Source of the DNA: Gavia stellata
Taxonomy: Eukaryota > Chordata > Aves > Gaviiformes > Gaviidae
Assembly (NCBI RefSeq): GCF_030936135.1
Contig: NC_082606.1
Location: 7,000,755-7,064,754 of the forward strand
Length of the DNA: 64,000 nt
Direction: 5' to 3'
Shown: positions 40,403-53,640 of the stretch, piece by piece
Layout: every line of letters starts with the position of its first letter
Numbering within the stretch: position 1 is the stretch's first letter
Notes under the pieces: generated by a model
What the model was told of the DNA's origin: nothing
Databases searched by the model: none
The model's input: only the letters and a program-made list of their open reading frames with translations
Program-made: the position numbers and the translations under genes

Positions 40403-40441
40403 AATACTACTTTCAATGCATTCCTTTTTCAAAGTAGTATT
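40403..40441. repeat. Inverted repeat with 11-bp arms
   Basis: AATACTACTTT (40403-40413) and AAAGTAGTATT (40431-40441) are exact complements around a 17-base spacer. The flanks also carry related CTTTTTTCAAAAGG and CCTTTTTCAAAG strings, so it may be a decayed small foldback element. Confidence 0.6.
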
Positions 40442-41525
40442 GAAAGGAACATCTTTACTATTTTGAAATTTACCAAATTATACAGATATACAAGCATGGC
40501 CTCTTTATGAGCTATAAATCTGTTTTCCCTTGCATGCCACGCCCATGTCTTCATTGTTTGCCTTTACAGAACAGTCTAGCATTAAAACCAGTTATGTCTC
40601 GCTACAGAATGTGGTTTGTATGTATGAATCATGCTAGAAGGGCTGCCTCGCAGCCACCATTTTCTCTATACGCACTTTAAAAGCCTCTTGACATGCAAAC
40701 CATTTTACCGTGTGAGTGATTCCTTAGCAGAAATTCTGAATTCTACAGGTCAAACACATCATGTAAAAATGCAGTTGCTGTAAAGGCAGACAAGTTGTAG
40801 TAGAAAGATCCCTATTACTTGCTATAACATAAATTGCTAGTGCCTCAGGCACATTTGCTCATGCTCTGCTACGCTTCTTCGTTTAAGAAGTGGGCAGGTC
40901 TATTCTCTAATATGCCTGCTCTTTTGGGTGAGGAGAGGAAACCTGCTGGCCTTTCTGGCTTTTTGAGATGATGCACCTGTTCCTTCCATATGCAGGAAAT
41001 TAGCTGACCATACTTTGTATGCCCAAAGCAGAGGGGCTAATGAAATACTCTGCAAAACACAGGATTTTACTGTGGCCAAAGATTTTTCAGAAGAAGCTGC
41101 CTGTGATGGAAAAGTTCTGTGAAATATAAGAAGAAATGCACGTTATTTTAAACTACTGCTGTGAAATCCTAAAAGATATCCCTGCCATGTAAGTCTGCAG
41201 GCTAGCTCCAAAACCCTATGCAGAGGACATAATTTTTATTTTGAAAAAAATCATAGAAGTTCCCAGCTGTTCTTATTTCCACTTGGATTCTTGGTCAATC
41301 TAACCCTACATCTGGGAACTACAAAATGATTTGAACCTGACTTCCTGTCCATATTCCTAGCTCCTGTTGAGCACAACTCTGGCAGCCATGAGGGGTCTCG
41401 GGCTGCGATTCAGGAATTACAGTATGCAGAGCTCCAGGGTTCATAAACTTGAGTAATCAGGAGGTTCTGTTACAACAGACTGACTGTAAATAAACCCAAA
41501 GAAAACAGGAATTGCAACTTCATGA

Positions 41526-42199
41526 GTTGTGTTGTATCCTGACCTCGAATACTGTGTTCAGTTTTGGGCCCCTCACTACAAGAAAGACATTGAGGTGCTG
41601 GAGCGTGTCCAGAGAAGGGCGACGAAGCTGGTGAGGGGTCTGGAACACAAGTCTTATGAGGAGCGGCTGAGGGAACTGGGGTTGTTCAGCCTGGAGAAGA
41701 GGAGGCTGAGGGGAGACCTTATCTCTCTCTACAACTACCTGAAAGGGGGTTGCAGAGAGGTGGGTGCTGGTCTCTTCTCCCAAGTGACTAGTGACAGGAC
41801 TAGAGGAAATGGCCTCAAGTTGTGCCAGGGGAGGTTCAGGCTGGATATTAGGAAAAAGTTCTTTACTGAGAGAGTAGTGAAACATTGGAATAGGCTGCCC
41901 AGGGAGGTGGTAGAGTCACCCTCCCTGGAGGTATTCAAGGAGCGTGTGGATGTGGCATTGTGGGATGTAGCTTGATGGGCATGGAGCTGTGTGGTGTTGG
42001 GTGGGTTGGTTTTTGGTGTGTTGTGGTTTGTTGTTGTTGTGTGTGGGGTTTTTTGGGGTTTTGGGGGGGGGGGGGGGGGTTGGGGTTTTTTTTTGTTTGT
42101 TTGTTTTGTTTTTGTGTTTTTGGTTTTTTTTTTTAGGTTGGACTTGATGATCTTACAGGTCTTTTCCAACCTTAGTGATTCTGTGATTCTGTGATTCTG
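41526..42199 (+). mobile_element. 5'-truncated CR1 LINE with intact ORF2 C-terminus
   Basis: The frame 41529-41975 gives about 148 residues of the CR1 ORF2 C-terminal region ([20 protein letters not shown], then [20 protein letters not shown], then [19 protein letters not shown]). This is the region after the reverse transcriptase fingers and palm; no catalytic domain remains. The 3' end has GGTTGGACTTGATGATCTTA and three ATTCTGTG-type octamers (42177-42199), the CR1 hallmark. The frame is still open, so the copy is fairly young. A G/T-only block interrupts the 3'UTR. It is antisense to KLF13 in the intron. Confidence 0.95.
41988..42134 (+). repeat. 147-base G/T-only tract inside the CR1 3'UTR
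   Basis: There is no A or C from 41988 to 42134. It contains a 17-base G run (42063-42079) with G4 runs on both sides. CR1 elements normally pass almost directly from the GGTGTTGGGT part to GGTTGGACTTGATG, so most of this block is extra. It has strong G-quadruplex potential on the plus strand, that is, the non-template strand for antisense transcription and the template strand for KLF13. Confidence 0.9.
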
Positions 42200-45100
42200 A
42201 CAGCTTTGGGGGATTGAGATGATCCGACTATTGCTGTTGCAGATTGACAGTGCCAAACAGGACAGTTTATTATTCCTACAAAAGACATGATGCACAAAGT
42301 ACTTTGACCTTGAATTTCAGCCCATTCTTTGAACCTTTTTTCTACTTTCATTTGAAAAGAAAAGTTTTTACAGCTCAAGTTTAGGATTGTTACTCTTTGT
42401 GAATAATGGATAAGAGAAAATCTTAGTCTTAGGAAAAATGATACATCATTACACTGCACACAAACAGCTATGTGTTTACCATTTTTTGTGAAAGATACAT
42501 AAACTCAGCACTGTAAAGTTGTATACACAATGCTGTCTGCATTCTATAGATGCACATTTGTAAATCACCTTTTCAGTGTAACCCCTTTGTTCTATTACTC
42601 AAGGCTGTAAATGCTGTTAAGAGAATAAATTCACCACTCTGGCTGAGGCAGCTAGGGCCTGTTCCCAAGCCTTAATATATGGAAGAAGGAACTGGACACA
42701 AGGAATGTCCACACAGAAAGTAATGTGGAAGCTGGAAGGATTACAGTTGATTATTCACTGGCTACTGCTGTGTCAGTGGAATACTGTACAGATGGTAAGG
42801 AGCTGCAACTGTGTTTTATAATCAGAAGAGTCAAACACAAGCTTGACTTAAGAACTTAAGACCGTTTATATATTTTTAAAAAATTTAGATATTAAAAAAA
42901 CCAAAGGCGGTCTGATTTCCAAGTGAAAAAGAGTTGTGCAGTGGAAGTTACTGTTCTTACTGTGTTTGCTCTTGAAACTGCAACAAATGTACTCAAATGA
43001 AAAGTGTGCTAGCACAATCACTTCTTCATAAAGCCAATACCACAGAACTTGCAGAGCACCCATGAGAATGTTACAGCCTCTTTACAACTACTTAGTTGAG
43101 AAAACAGTTACATGGTAACTTAGATTTCTTTGCAAATGAGAGTGGAGCTCAGTTCCTCCAAAGTATTCAAAGAAGAAAAACTATCAAGTGTATGAGTCAC
43201 ATCAGTTCCTTGCCTTTCCGCAAGAAACTAATCTAAACATCTAAGAAAGCCATTTTCATGCTAACATCAGAAAAACGTAGCTTATACCAAAAGTTTGAGT
43301 CTCCTGCAAACAACAGTGGTCATATCCAGTTTATGGTGTACATGTATAATACAGAAATGTAAAATGTAACTTGGAAGTGTCCAAGGGTACACGACACACA
43401 AGACCAGAGTTGGCTCATGGAAAGAAGCTTTAAGCCAACATATTCACAGAAGTTCAGAACAGGTGTCATATGCTTTTCCAAAATAATTAGTCTGTAACTC
43501 ACCCACAAGTGCTAATCTTAGCAACACAAAGCAGGGTATTGATGATATATCCTCAGAAAGTATAGCTGGTTTTCCAAGAATTCATTACAAAAGCAAAACA
43601 CCAGCCAGAAAGCATTCTCTCAGACCTTTTTTGTAACCTATTAGATTCTTAATGACAAAAAATAAATTTTAGTAATTTTTGCCTTAGTGACAAAAAATAA
43701 TCTAATGATTTATACATTCAAAAGGGAGTAGTCTACTGCATACAAAAAATTGAATTATATTCCTATAAACAGTCTATAAGCACACCAGTCAAGATATGGA
43801 CAAAAGAGAAGGATTCTTTCACTGAGAAGTTTGGTGTTAGACTGAAAGGGTGGAAGTACTCAAATCCTTATTATTATCCTATCAAGCATGGTGAAAGAGC
43901 TGAACTATGACTTTTCTTTTTTATGTTATAGAGCGCTAACACTTCAAGGAATTAACAGCAGCCTATTAAACAATCTCATTTTAAATGATGAGGAAGAGAA
44001 AAAGAAGTATCAAGTCAAAGATGTAGGTTTAAAATACTGTATGATTACAGAGATGATTTTGGTTTGATATGGTCAGTGATACTGTTTTCTCCAGAGGCAA
44101 CACTGCTCAAAAAAATCACATGCAGAAATGCAGAGAGAACAGCTGAGTTCTACATGGCTTTTCACCAGCAAGCAATGTTAGCAAAAAAAGTGTCTAAAAA
44201 TGAACAGCCCTTCACCATCTGGGATCTTGTGGTATGAGTTAGGTGAGAGTTTACACTTGGAGAGAAAAGATATGTTTGCCTGGTCTACACTGCTTAACAG
44301 AAACATTGGTCAATTCTATATACTGAAGCTAGCGTAAGAAACAGACAGAATGTTCTGTTCCTTTTTGTTTTTTTAAAAAAAGAACACCCCTTTGGGAATT
44401 GCCTGACACTTTGCTTAGAAGATGCTGGTGCTGAACATTTGTACTTCGACAAGCAGTGTTTAAAAGCTGTTTCTCATTACAGCTTTGTCTCTGCAGTATA
44501 TAATGAGAGCTTCATAAATTATCACCTTAGACAGTATAAGGTATCTGACAATCATGTTCCTAAACACATTTCATCTGTATGTTTCCCAGTTATAGAAGTC
44601 TGGGACAAGGTTCATAGTAAAGCATTTGTGCCAGCTGTTGTACAATATTTGCTTACTTCAGTGAGCACAGCAAAGATGACATTGTAACCTGCCTGACCAT
44701 CTCATCCTCTGAAAGCTACCAATGAGATTTGTTAATTACAATAGCTCCCCAGAAGTAAACTTCTACATTTAAACTCCAAGCTCCAACAGATGCTGGCTTA
44801 AATCATGCCTGATTTGGTCAATGAGATGGTGCCACTAATGATGTTGTCCCACAGACTGAAAGGAGATGCCAACACAACAAAACTCACTCAAGCTGAAAGG
44901 AAAGATGTAGAAAAATGGTGAAAGAGTCTTTCAGCATGGATAATTACCCCAATCTTGTGTGATATCTGAACTCACTTGCAGATGAGAAGTTAAGCAAGCT
45001 GTGGAATATAACCATAGTAGAATGAATCGTGAGTAGCACTGTGTCCCCACAACATTCAGCTATGCTCCCACTAGTGTATCTGTGCTTCTACAGGTCTTTC

Positions 45101-48100
45101 GTAAGTCATCATATCAGGATTACAGAGGAGTTGCAATACATGTGTACAGTTTCCTTTAACAGTTTTAAACAGATTTTTATGATGTAAATATCACAATTCT
45201 CTTCAGCTGTTCCCTGGACTTAAGAGTTTGCAGATTACGTGGGATCTATACCACAGATGAAGCTGACCGGAAAGTAATGGCTCTGAATACCATAGATAGA
45301 TGCCAGACCTCTAAAACACCTTCAGTAGCATCTGTTAAAACTCACTGTTACGAATTGAGACATTTCTCCTCTTAAAGTTACTGTTTCAGCCCCCCTGCAA
45401 ACTGTGGCAGTTATCATACCAGTCTGTCATTTGAAAACTTATCTTTTCAACAGTATCAACTATTTTGCAGTCCTGGTAAGATCTGGAGATAGTGGGGAGA
45501 GGGAGAATCCTCCCTCCAGGCTGCATGTCCCACCATTTGAGCAAAGCTGAGTAAATCTACCTAGCCACAACAGCCCTATTCCCCCTTCAAATCCTCACCA
45601 GCACATGAAGGAGGGACAGAATCAGAGTTAGGGTTCAGCATACATGATCTTTAACTGTGTGCAAAAACGTTTTTATGTATATTATCAATGCAATGCTTAC
45701 TATACATGCAGGTGGTGAGGAGAGGAAGTGGTTTTTTTCCAAATGAAACACAAAATTCTGTGCTTAAGAAAATATGTTTCCTTATTAAGGACAGTGACGC
45801 ATTTATTTTTTTTTAAGACAAGGGGTAGGTGATTAGCTAGAGATGGTCTTACCTCTCACATCATATTTGGTGTACATGTTGCCAATTTCAGAAAGACTAT
45901 TTCTAAACTGTTAGTGAGAAGAATTCAGTTGTTTCCAAGAATGATGAAAGCTGGGGGGAAAGGAAGGTGCAAATACTGTGCATCTCTGCACAAAGGGGAA
46001 GAATGTATCAATGAGAATCCTGGTAGAGATGTAATCCTTTGGGGTATCTAAGAAATTCAGTTTTGTTTTGGCCGTGTTCTGGGAATTTAAAAAACATACT
46101 TTGCAAATACACACTGGATTTATTATACAAGACTAGCCATCTGCCAACATTCTATTGGCACTGCTTATATGGACATAGATACACCAAATGGAAACTTCTA
46201 CTGACTTAGAGGGGCTTTCAGTGCTCTGTTAGAGTTTCACATGCATGCATAAGAAAGTTGCATACAATTCACATTGGTCTTGGAAAATATATTCATTGCC
46301 AGAACAATGAAAAACTGCCAAGGCAATCATGTATTAATGCTAGTCTGCAGTCCTTCTGCTGCTATTTAAAAGAAATTGCAAATGTGAATTCAGTAAGGCC
46401 CTACAATATATAACAAGAATTAGTCTGTGGTTCAGTGAGATTTTAGCAGCATCCCTGTTCATATTTGTTATAGCAGGATCTTAAACTACCAGATTAAGAA
46501 TATAGGAAAGCTCCATAAGCACTGCGAGGTTTTGGAAGAATCTATAAAGCCCCAGTCTAGTATGTAAATTTGTACCAGTGTAATTTCATTTATTTACCCC
46601 CAAATCGCAAAACAAGTATTTCTCTGATCTCATAACAAACAGCTCATCATTTCAGCAAAATTTTGCAGGAAACATCTGAAGATGGACTAGGCTGTCATGT
46701 TCTAACCCTTCTCAGCTGGCTCCAATGTAAGTTCCTCTAGTGGAAATACTGACAGCTGTTTAGTTTAAAAAGTTCAATACATCCTTTTTGGCTGCTGTAC
46801 CTCAGCTGGTCTTACTCTGGAACTAGGTGGTTAGCATTTCTGCCTCTCTCCTTGACCAGTTTTAAAAGCTACTGTTGAAGGCAGTAGAGGCTACATAACC
46901 AGCATACCCATTCTGCTTGTGTATTTGCTATCCAGGGATGCTCTAGCTGGCTGCAGGACCAAAGCAGATGGAAAGCTGCAAAACACGTATAATAGACAGC
47001 AGTCTAGTAGAAATAAATACAAAGTGCAATAAATCTAAATTAGCTTATTGATCCATTGACTACAATGTCAACAGATACCCAGCCACAAATAATTTGCCTA
47101 TAATTCCTGAGAGCACTACAAAAGTGCTGTAACTGATTACAGAAAATCTTTTCCTTGCACTAGAGGTCATTTCAGGATATGCTCACTTTAATACCATTTG
47201 ACTTGTGCCAAGTTCCTGGTTAGAAAATGCTTTTTGTGTTAGGGCTGCAAAAAAGCTTCTGAGGCTGTTTTTTTCTACCAGCAACTACAACAGTGGCACT
47301 CCGAACTTTTAAAAACTTTTCTTTTATATTAAGTGGAGGCCCTGTAAGATCTGCTGAATCTGCAAGACCTGAAAAATACAGGATATATGTGTCTGACTTC
47401 AGTGCCTGCACTTAAATAACCCACATTGTCTAGCTATTGTTAAACTGAACACAGCAAGATAATGATCTCATTGCCCATGCGAATCTACCTAATAAAAGCC
47501 AAGTGGGTAACAAAGGAACAAAAGTATACCTATAGAAATTCTACAGAAAGGACCCTTCAAAGGTTGTCCTGCATTTGAACAGCAGAATATTTTTTTGGCT
47601 CTGTCAGCACTGACTTCCAAACAGCTGATCCAAGATTGGAAAGGGGCACGGGGGAAGTTGGAACATGCTTAACTTATAAAACAGAACTAGAAACCACATG
47701 TCCAATATAAACAAGTTCCAGGTTTCTGCTCTCGGACGTGCCATAACCATGTTCAGCCAGACAATAACACAATGCAACAGTTGTATTTTAAATGGTTAAA
47801 GGTGCCTTCTTTTCAGATTAAAACCAATTGTGAGTTTGTTTCATAAAGAACTCCAGTTTAGCAAAAGATTTGTTTATGCACAACTCATGTCACCTACAAA
47901 TACTTTCCAGTGTCCTGCAGAGTAGTATGTGCTATTGCAGAAAAATCTTCTACAGAGCATTCAGAACACTTTTTCCATAAGGCTGTGATTAATTTCTAAT
48001 ACAAACACAACTATCAATTGCAATTGTCCATTCATTAAAAAGATTGTTTGCTGGTTTACTCCAGACTATCTGTAAGACTTAGGTCTTGCTACTGAGAAGG

Positions 48101-51100
48101 AAAGTGCTGCTACCGGTGTCTAGGTCGAGGAAAACAATTGGAAGGTGATCCATCCTCACCCTTCCAGTATTAGTAAGTCTCATTACACTGGACCCAAGTA
48201 CCACCTCCACGCTAAAAGGAAGATGGTTTGTGGAAAGAGAATTCTGTAAAGTTTCTCATTTTCCTCCAGATGCCCTGTTTTCACCCTGTAGAAAGGCAGT
48301 CCCTGAACACTGTATTCTGTGAATGATGTTGACTGGAACAGCCATACTGTAGTTGGGATATTTTTTGTTAATTACCCTCTGCTTGACTACAGTAAGATCA
48401 CAGGTTGCACAGGCTGGCAACTCACTGCCTGAGCTAGACTTGTCTCAGTAACTGTCTTAGTCTCAGCAAAATGTGATTTCCAAAGAACCATGGAAGTCAC
48501 AAATTGATTCACTTTCTTTCTGCACATTTTGTTTTCCTGGTTTAATGAGCATGTTTCTGTGCAACACAACACAATCATATGTGTCCCCTCAGATTCAAAC
48601 CAATGCTCATTTGACTTTTAAACAGATTGTCATCTTCCTCTTCCCTCCTCACTTGGCAAGAGCAAACAGAGGAAAAGTGGAAAAAAAATTACAGAGAGAC
48701 AATATTTAGCTATGCTGACTATACCTGTTTCAAAGACAATAGTGAAGAGGGAAACTATTTTTCATAGTAGACCCTCTCTCTAACACAGTTATGACAATGA
48801 TAAGTACAGCTCTGCTTTAAAGGCTTTTTAGCTACAATACCTAAACTCTGTTAATTGTTATCAGAAGCTTTATTTCTGTGACTTCTGCATGACTAATATC
48901 TCCATAAAGACTGGGGAGAAAAAGGAGGGAAGGGAAGCCTTTCACAGAAAAACCTGTATAACAATCAGGAGATTTAGATCTCTCTAGTAGCTAATACTCC
49001 TCAAGTGTGTGGTTAATACCATTGTCAGCCAGTTGGATTCTCCATGCAACCAATTTAACCCTAAACCTTTTGCAGCTGAATTAACTGATTCCTATTATTC
49101 AATCCTGAACCAGTCAGGTAAGAGGAGTGAGTTGGAATAGTTTTGTCTGTCTTCCTGACTTCAGCTCCTTTTGAAAAATGTAAGTTTTAAAACTTGCTTA
49201 TTCTTTTAAAAAATTTATGCCTCATGCTTTTTTTAAAGATTTTAACATTATGAGATTTATAGCACATGTACTGCTTATTTGTTATCTTCAATGAACACAG
49301 ACTGTTTGATCCAGGCTTAGGATTGATACTTTTAACTAATAACTTTATTCCTTGGAATTGCATGTTAGGGTGAGGACTTAGGGAGGGCTGTAAATGAAGT
49401 TGGTTTATGTTTTCAACTGACTCATTTTTTTTAATGTGTTGAAACTTTCTTAGAGGAAGTAAGAAAGGAGTTGCAGAGCTCCTTCAGAGCAAACAAAAAC
49501 ATGCTTTGCAGTTTTGTATTGTTTTTAAAAATACAGGCTTATTAAAAGACACTTAAGACCATCAGTTTTCAGAAAAATGCAGGAGCAGGCTGCTGAACTA
49601 TTTAACACTCAGAAAGATTGCTTATGGCTCAGACTGGAAGGACAACTGTTTCATGAAGCTGGCATCTGAAGCTACCATTTGAGCCTCTCTCAGAGAAAAA
49701 CCTTAGAGAAAAGATTTTGATGCACTGAGCAAAGAGAGGAGGTGGAAGGCAGTAGAAGAGCATTATGGGACACAACAGCCTAGACGCACCCTGGAGCTTT
49801 TCGATAATCTGGGTGTATGCTAATGATTAGTGAGTTAAGCATGCAGAGCCAGCTAGCTGTTTCTAACTTTTAACACAAGAAGCCAAAAACAGGAGGCCCA
49901 GCCACTAAAATGGAAATTGCTGAGCAACATGCGGAGGGCCGCATTCACTTAGTCTGTACTTTTGCGTGTGGGAAATCAGCATTGGGGAAAGGCCTTTCCA
50001 ATTTCCTCTCACATCCTGTTCAGAGGGAGTGCAGCTTCCCATTCAGTCCTGGCATCCAGGGCACCCCAACTGGCAGCTCAGAGAATGGCTTGAACCAGTG
50101 GTACGCACTCATTTCATCCTGCTCTACACAAAAGCAATCTGCAGCCCTGTTTCTCCCTGCTCTCTTGAGTGGCACAGGAGGCATTACATTAAGTTTCTCC
50201 TCTTGTAATCTTCTCCTGCAAAGGCTTGGGTCTTCACAAACACTGCCCGCTTGCCACACGCACGCATGTATACCCCTTCTGGAGTCACTGTGTGCCTACA
50301 GGCAAGCAAAAGGAAACCTGAGCAACATCTAGTCCACATTTTCTAGCTAACCAGTTAAGTTTCTGTTAATTGCCAGGTGCTAAAATGAAAGATAAAGTTT
50401 ATTTCACTGATATGTGAACTTGCTTCTCCTTACGTTGGTTAATCCGTTTCTTCACACACACACAGACAGCATCTTGATTCAAACCAGCTTCAAAGTTGTG
50501 CTTTACTGCTGCCTTTTGAATTAATGTAGCCAGGGCAAATCAGATGTACTAGAACTGAAAGTGAAAACCAACCTCCTGCTTAAAACATATTATCTGTACT
50601 TTATATAAAGGCCTCTTTGCCAACCTAAAAACAGGCCAAATACTCTCTAGTTTGTCTAGCCTGTTATGCTGTTGTGACACTTGTCACAGTGAGGTCTGAT
50701 TGCTTTATTTCTCAGATTGCTTTCAAATACCAAATACATTACGAATGTCTCCATCTTCACATACCCCAGTTACGAAGTCATCAAAAAAACTTTGCTTAGG
50801 GACACAAGAAATAATAATTGAGAGGGGAAAAAGGGTACAGAAGTTAAAACCTAACTTTTTGCATATGGGTTCATTAGTGTTGTCCTCAAAAAATGTGGTT
50901 ATAGAGATTTAATGTAAAGAAATGGAAATTTCTTTATATGTGAATGGAAATGAGTCAGTCTTTTCTACCTATTTCAATTCAGCTAATATTTCACGAATAA
51001 GGGGTAGACTAAAAAGAACAACAGATACCAAATAACAACATATCCTCCATAACTGCAAGGTTAAGCAGGCTGCCCAAGCTTACCCTGCCTAGCTAGAGAC

Positions 51101-53029
51101 CAACAAAGGTCTTGACCACTTTCTCTTGGATGAGTCCTAACCTGACATCTATGAGCAAGGATAATATAACTGGGATGGCCTTCTCTTCATCCTGTGCCCC
51201 GACAAACCATATAGAAGTCAGCTAGTTTAGCAATATTATGGAGGAGCCACTGTTAAGCCACCTGGCCCCCAAGTTTGTTTCACTGCAAGACTCTATCATA
51301 GGAAGCCTCCAGACTGAGACTGGTGCCCACATCTCCTTAGCTTATGCTAATTTGTGCAAACATATTTAGTTCTGATGATTGAAAAGCTGTTTCTGCATTA
51401 TGATGTACTGCTTAGTGAGTAGAACTAGTAAGTTTAGAAGGACATTTCAATGGAATTAAATGAAGGTTTATTTTATGCTTTCTCTGCATTTGTGATGGCA
51501 TGCTAATGAAGATGGCTAAAAGCTTGAGAGGTCATAGTGATGGGGGGGTGGGGGCTGCAATACATAGGATTCTTGTGATCCCTGCCCAAAATCCAGTCAG
51601 TTTTTCTCTACGTATAAATACGTAGCATAATGCACTAAGTTGGGGCTCTGTACAACCTCTCGGAACATAGTGGTCCCGGACAATGCTTATGAGGTTGTAG
51701 CCTGTAGATGACTGTTAGGTTCTGCGCTGCCTCTCTCTTTGCACTGGTGCATCAAAAGAGACAAACTGGTTACCAGTGACTCCAGAGAATTTCCAAACCT
51801 TCCTAGTGACCCCTGTTGAAAGCCTGCTTAGAGGAAGGAGAACTTTGTCATGTAAATGGTTTATCTGATTTTTCTGAAAGTCCTTTGTGTTTAGGAATTT
51901 TCTCGGGAGTGGAGAGGATTTTTAAAACTGATGTGCCAGTGAATTTTTTTGTATTAATGGCATCAATACAGCTTGGGACAAACAGGGTGCTGCATCTGTG
52001 GATCACAACACAGCTCCTGAGGTCCACAGGAACCTCAGTGGAAAAGAATTTGGACTTGACATCTACCCAGTGACACTAAATATAACCTTCTGGTAAACAT
52101 TAAAACTTCAAGGGCTTTGTGGCTGATGATCACGTGGAACGCCAGGACATCCAGTGAGAGAGAAGGGTGGAAAACATAAACATGAAAAGAAACCTAGGGG
52201 GAGGGGAAGGGTTTGAAAGCTGGTGGAGAGAACGGCAAAGATTTTGGTGACTAATGTTTTTTGCCTGGTTCAAGGGTTTGTCGATTCAATAAAGATGAAG
52301 CATTCATAAGGCTGAGGTAGCTTAACCGCTAGTGTACCAAACACAAGAAACTATGGATTGCTCTAGCACATTATGTTCTAATAGAGAACTTCATTCTAAA
52401 ACACTGTACTCAGAGTAAGGGCCTAAGGACAAAAGGCAGATGCTGCTTCCTTGGCTGTTCCATCTTGTTTCTTCTGCTTTAAATAGGATAATTAGCATCC
52501 TCTGCACTATGGTTTTTGCTTTGGACATTTAAGCACTGAAATCTGGCTATAACTATCAGAAGGATTTCACACAGGGCATCAAACAGCTGGAAAATAGTAC
52601 CAGCTTTCAGTCTCTACCAATGTGGGCTGGATTTGACCCAATAGTATTTGGAAGGCTCTGTATCTTTTTGCCAGATCATAAGCTCAATGATCTAGTCTAG
52701 ACTTCTTCCAAGCATGAAAAGCAAAGCCTTTAGTTTCTGAGCACAGTAGCAGACAAGGACAAGCAAGTTTCTAAAGCAGGTCATAAACTGTGCTATTCAA
52801 GTATCTCTAGCACTATCATCAGTATCTTCTAGCCTGCAGTACTGTTCTTAGCCTTCAGTTCACCCCTAAATACCAGCTCATCTAGTCATACAGCACATGG
52901 AAGAAGTTCCACTCCATAGCAGAAGTTTTTGATTGTTTCTTACTGTTTGGGAGTTACTGGGGTAGCTGTTTAAAGCACCTTGTGTGTGTACTTGGAGTAC
53001 TTTCACCACTGCTTGGTGAGGTGGATAGC

Positions 53030-53130
53030 CATCACCCTATCCATTTGACAGATGGGCAGACTGATGTGTACATGTTACTTCACTAGTTCAGGACCACTGG
53101 AAAGCAGAGGAGACCCAAACCCCTTGTTCT
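53030..53130 (-). mobile_element. MIR-like (CORE-SINE) fragment, reverse orientation
   Basis: CCTATCCATTTGACAGATGG, then GTTACTTCACTAGTTCAGGA, then CAGAGGAGACCCAAACCCC follow the reverse complement of MIR (cattttacagatgaggaaactgag, cttgcccaaggtcacacag, gcagagctgggatttgaaccc). It is heavily diverged. Confidence 0.55.
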
Positions 53131-53604
53131 AAAGCAGTAAAACCCATTATGTGTTTTGTAAAAACAAACATTTGCCAGTCCTGGAAGTCATCCCTTGTTC
53201 TGTTAGTGTAACTCCTAGTGTCATATAAACTGTTTTCAAGCCTGTCACAATTTCTTTTAAAGAAAGAAAAAAATTAAAACACCTTAGAAAACATTCTGCA
53301 AGAGGAGTAAGAGGCATTTAAGCCTGTTTAAAACTCAATCCAAACAGAGACAGACCTGTTGCCAGTGAGGAGGGAAACTTGGCAGCTTTGTTTAAAGCTT
53401 CCCACACAGACACTGGAGACGCAAGAAAACAAAGAAGCTGTAGTCCCCGAGGGTCCTGCCACTCCCAGGGCAAAACCAGTCCCTTCCCTGCTTTTCCTCT
53501 AGCTCTCACAGACATGCACAAGCTCTCTTCTCTCAGTGCCATTAGCTACAGCAATAACCAATTAAGCCCTACAGACCTGGAAAAAATACAGGAAATGAAG
53601 AGTT

Positions 53605-53640
53605 AAAAAAAAAAAAAAAGAAAAGAAAAAAAAGAGAGAA
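53605..53640. repeat. A-rich purine tract
   Basis: 36 bases of only A and G, mostly A. A locally GC-rich stretch with several CpGs follows at about 53650-53760. No clear retrocopy is attached to it. Confidence 0.8.

Noticed and set aside
41735..42295. 186-codon minus-strand open frame
   Set aside because: It is the antisense of the CR1 ORF2 end and of the G/T-only tract, which gives the Pro/Thr/Lys-rich low-complexity part.
44270..44345. CCTGGTCTACACTGC, similar to the start of some sauropsid repeats
   Set aside because: Only the first few bases match what I recall. The rest does not align with a known element.
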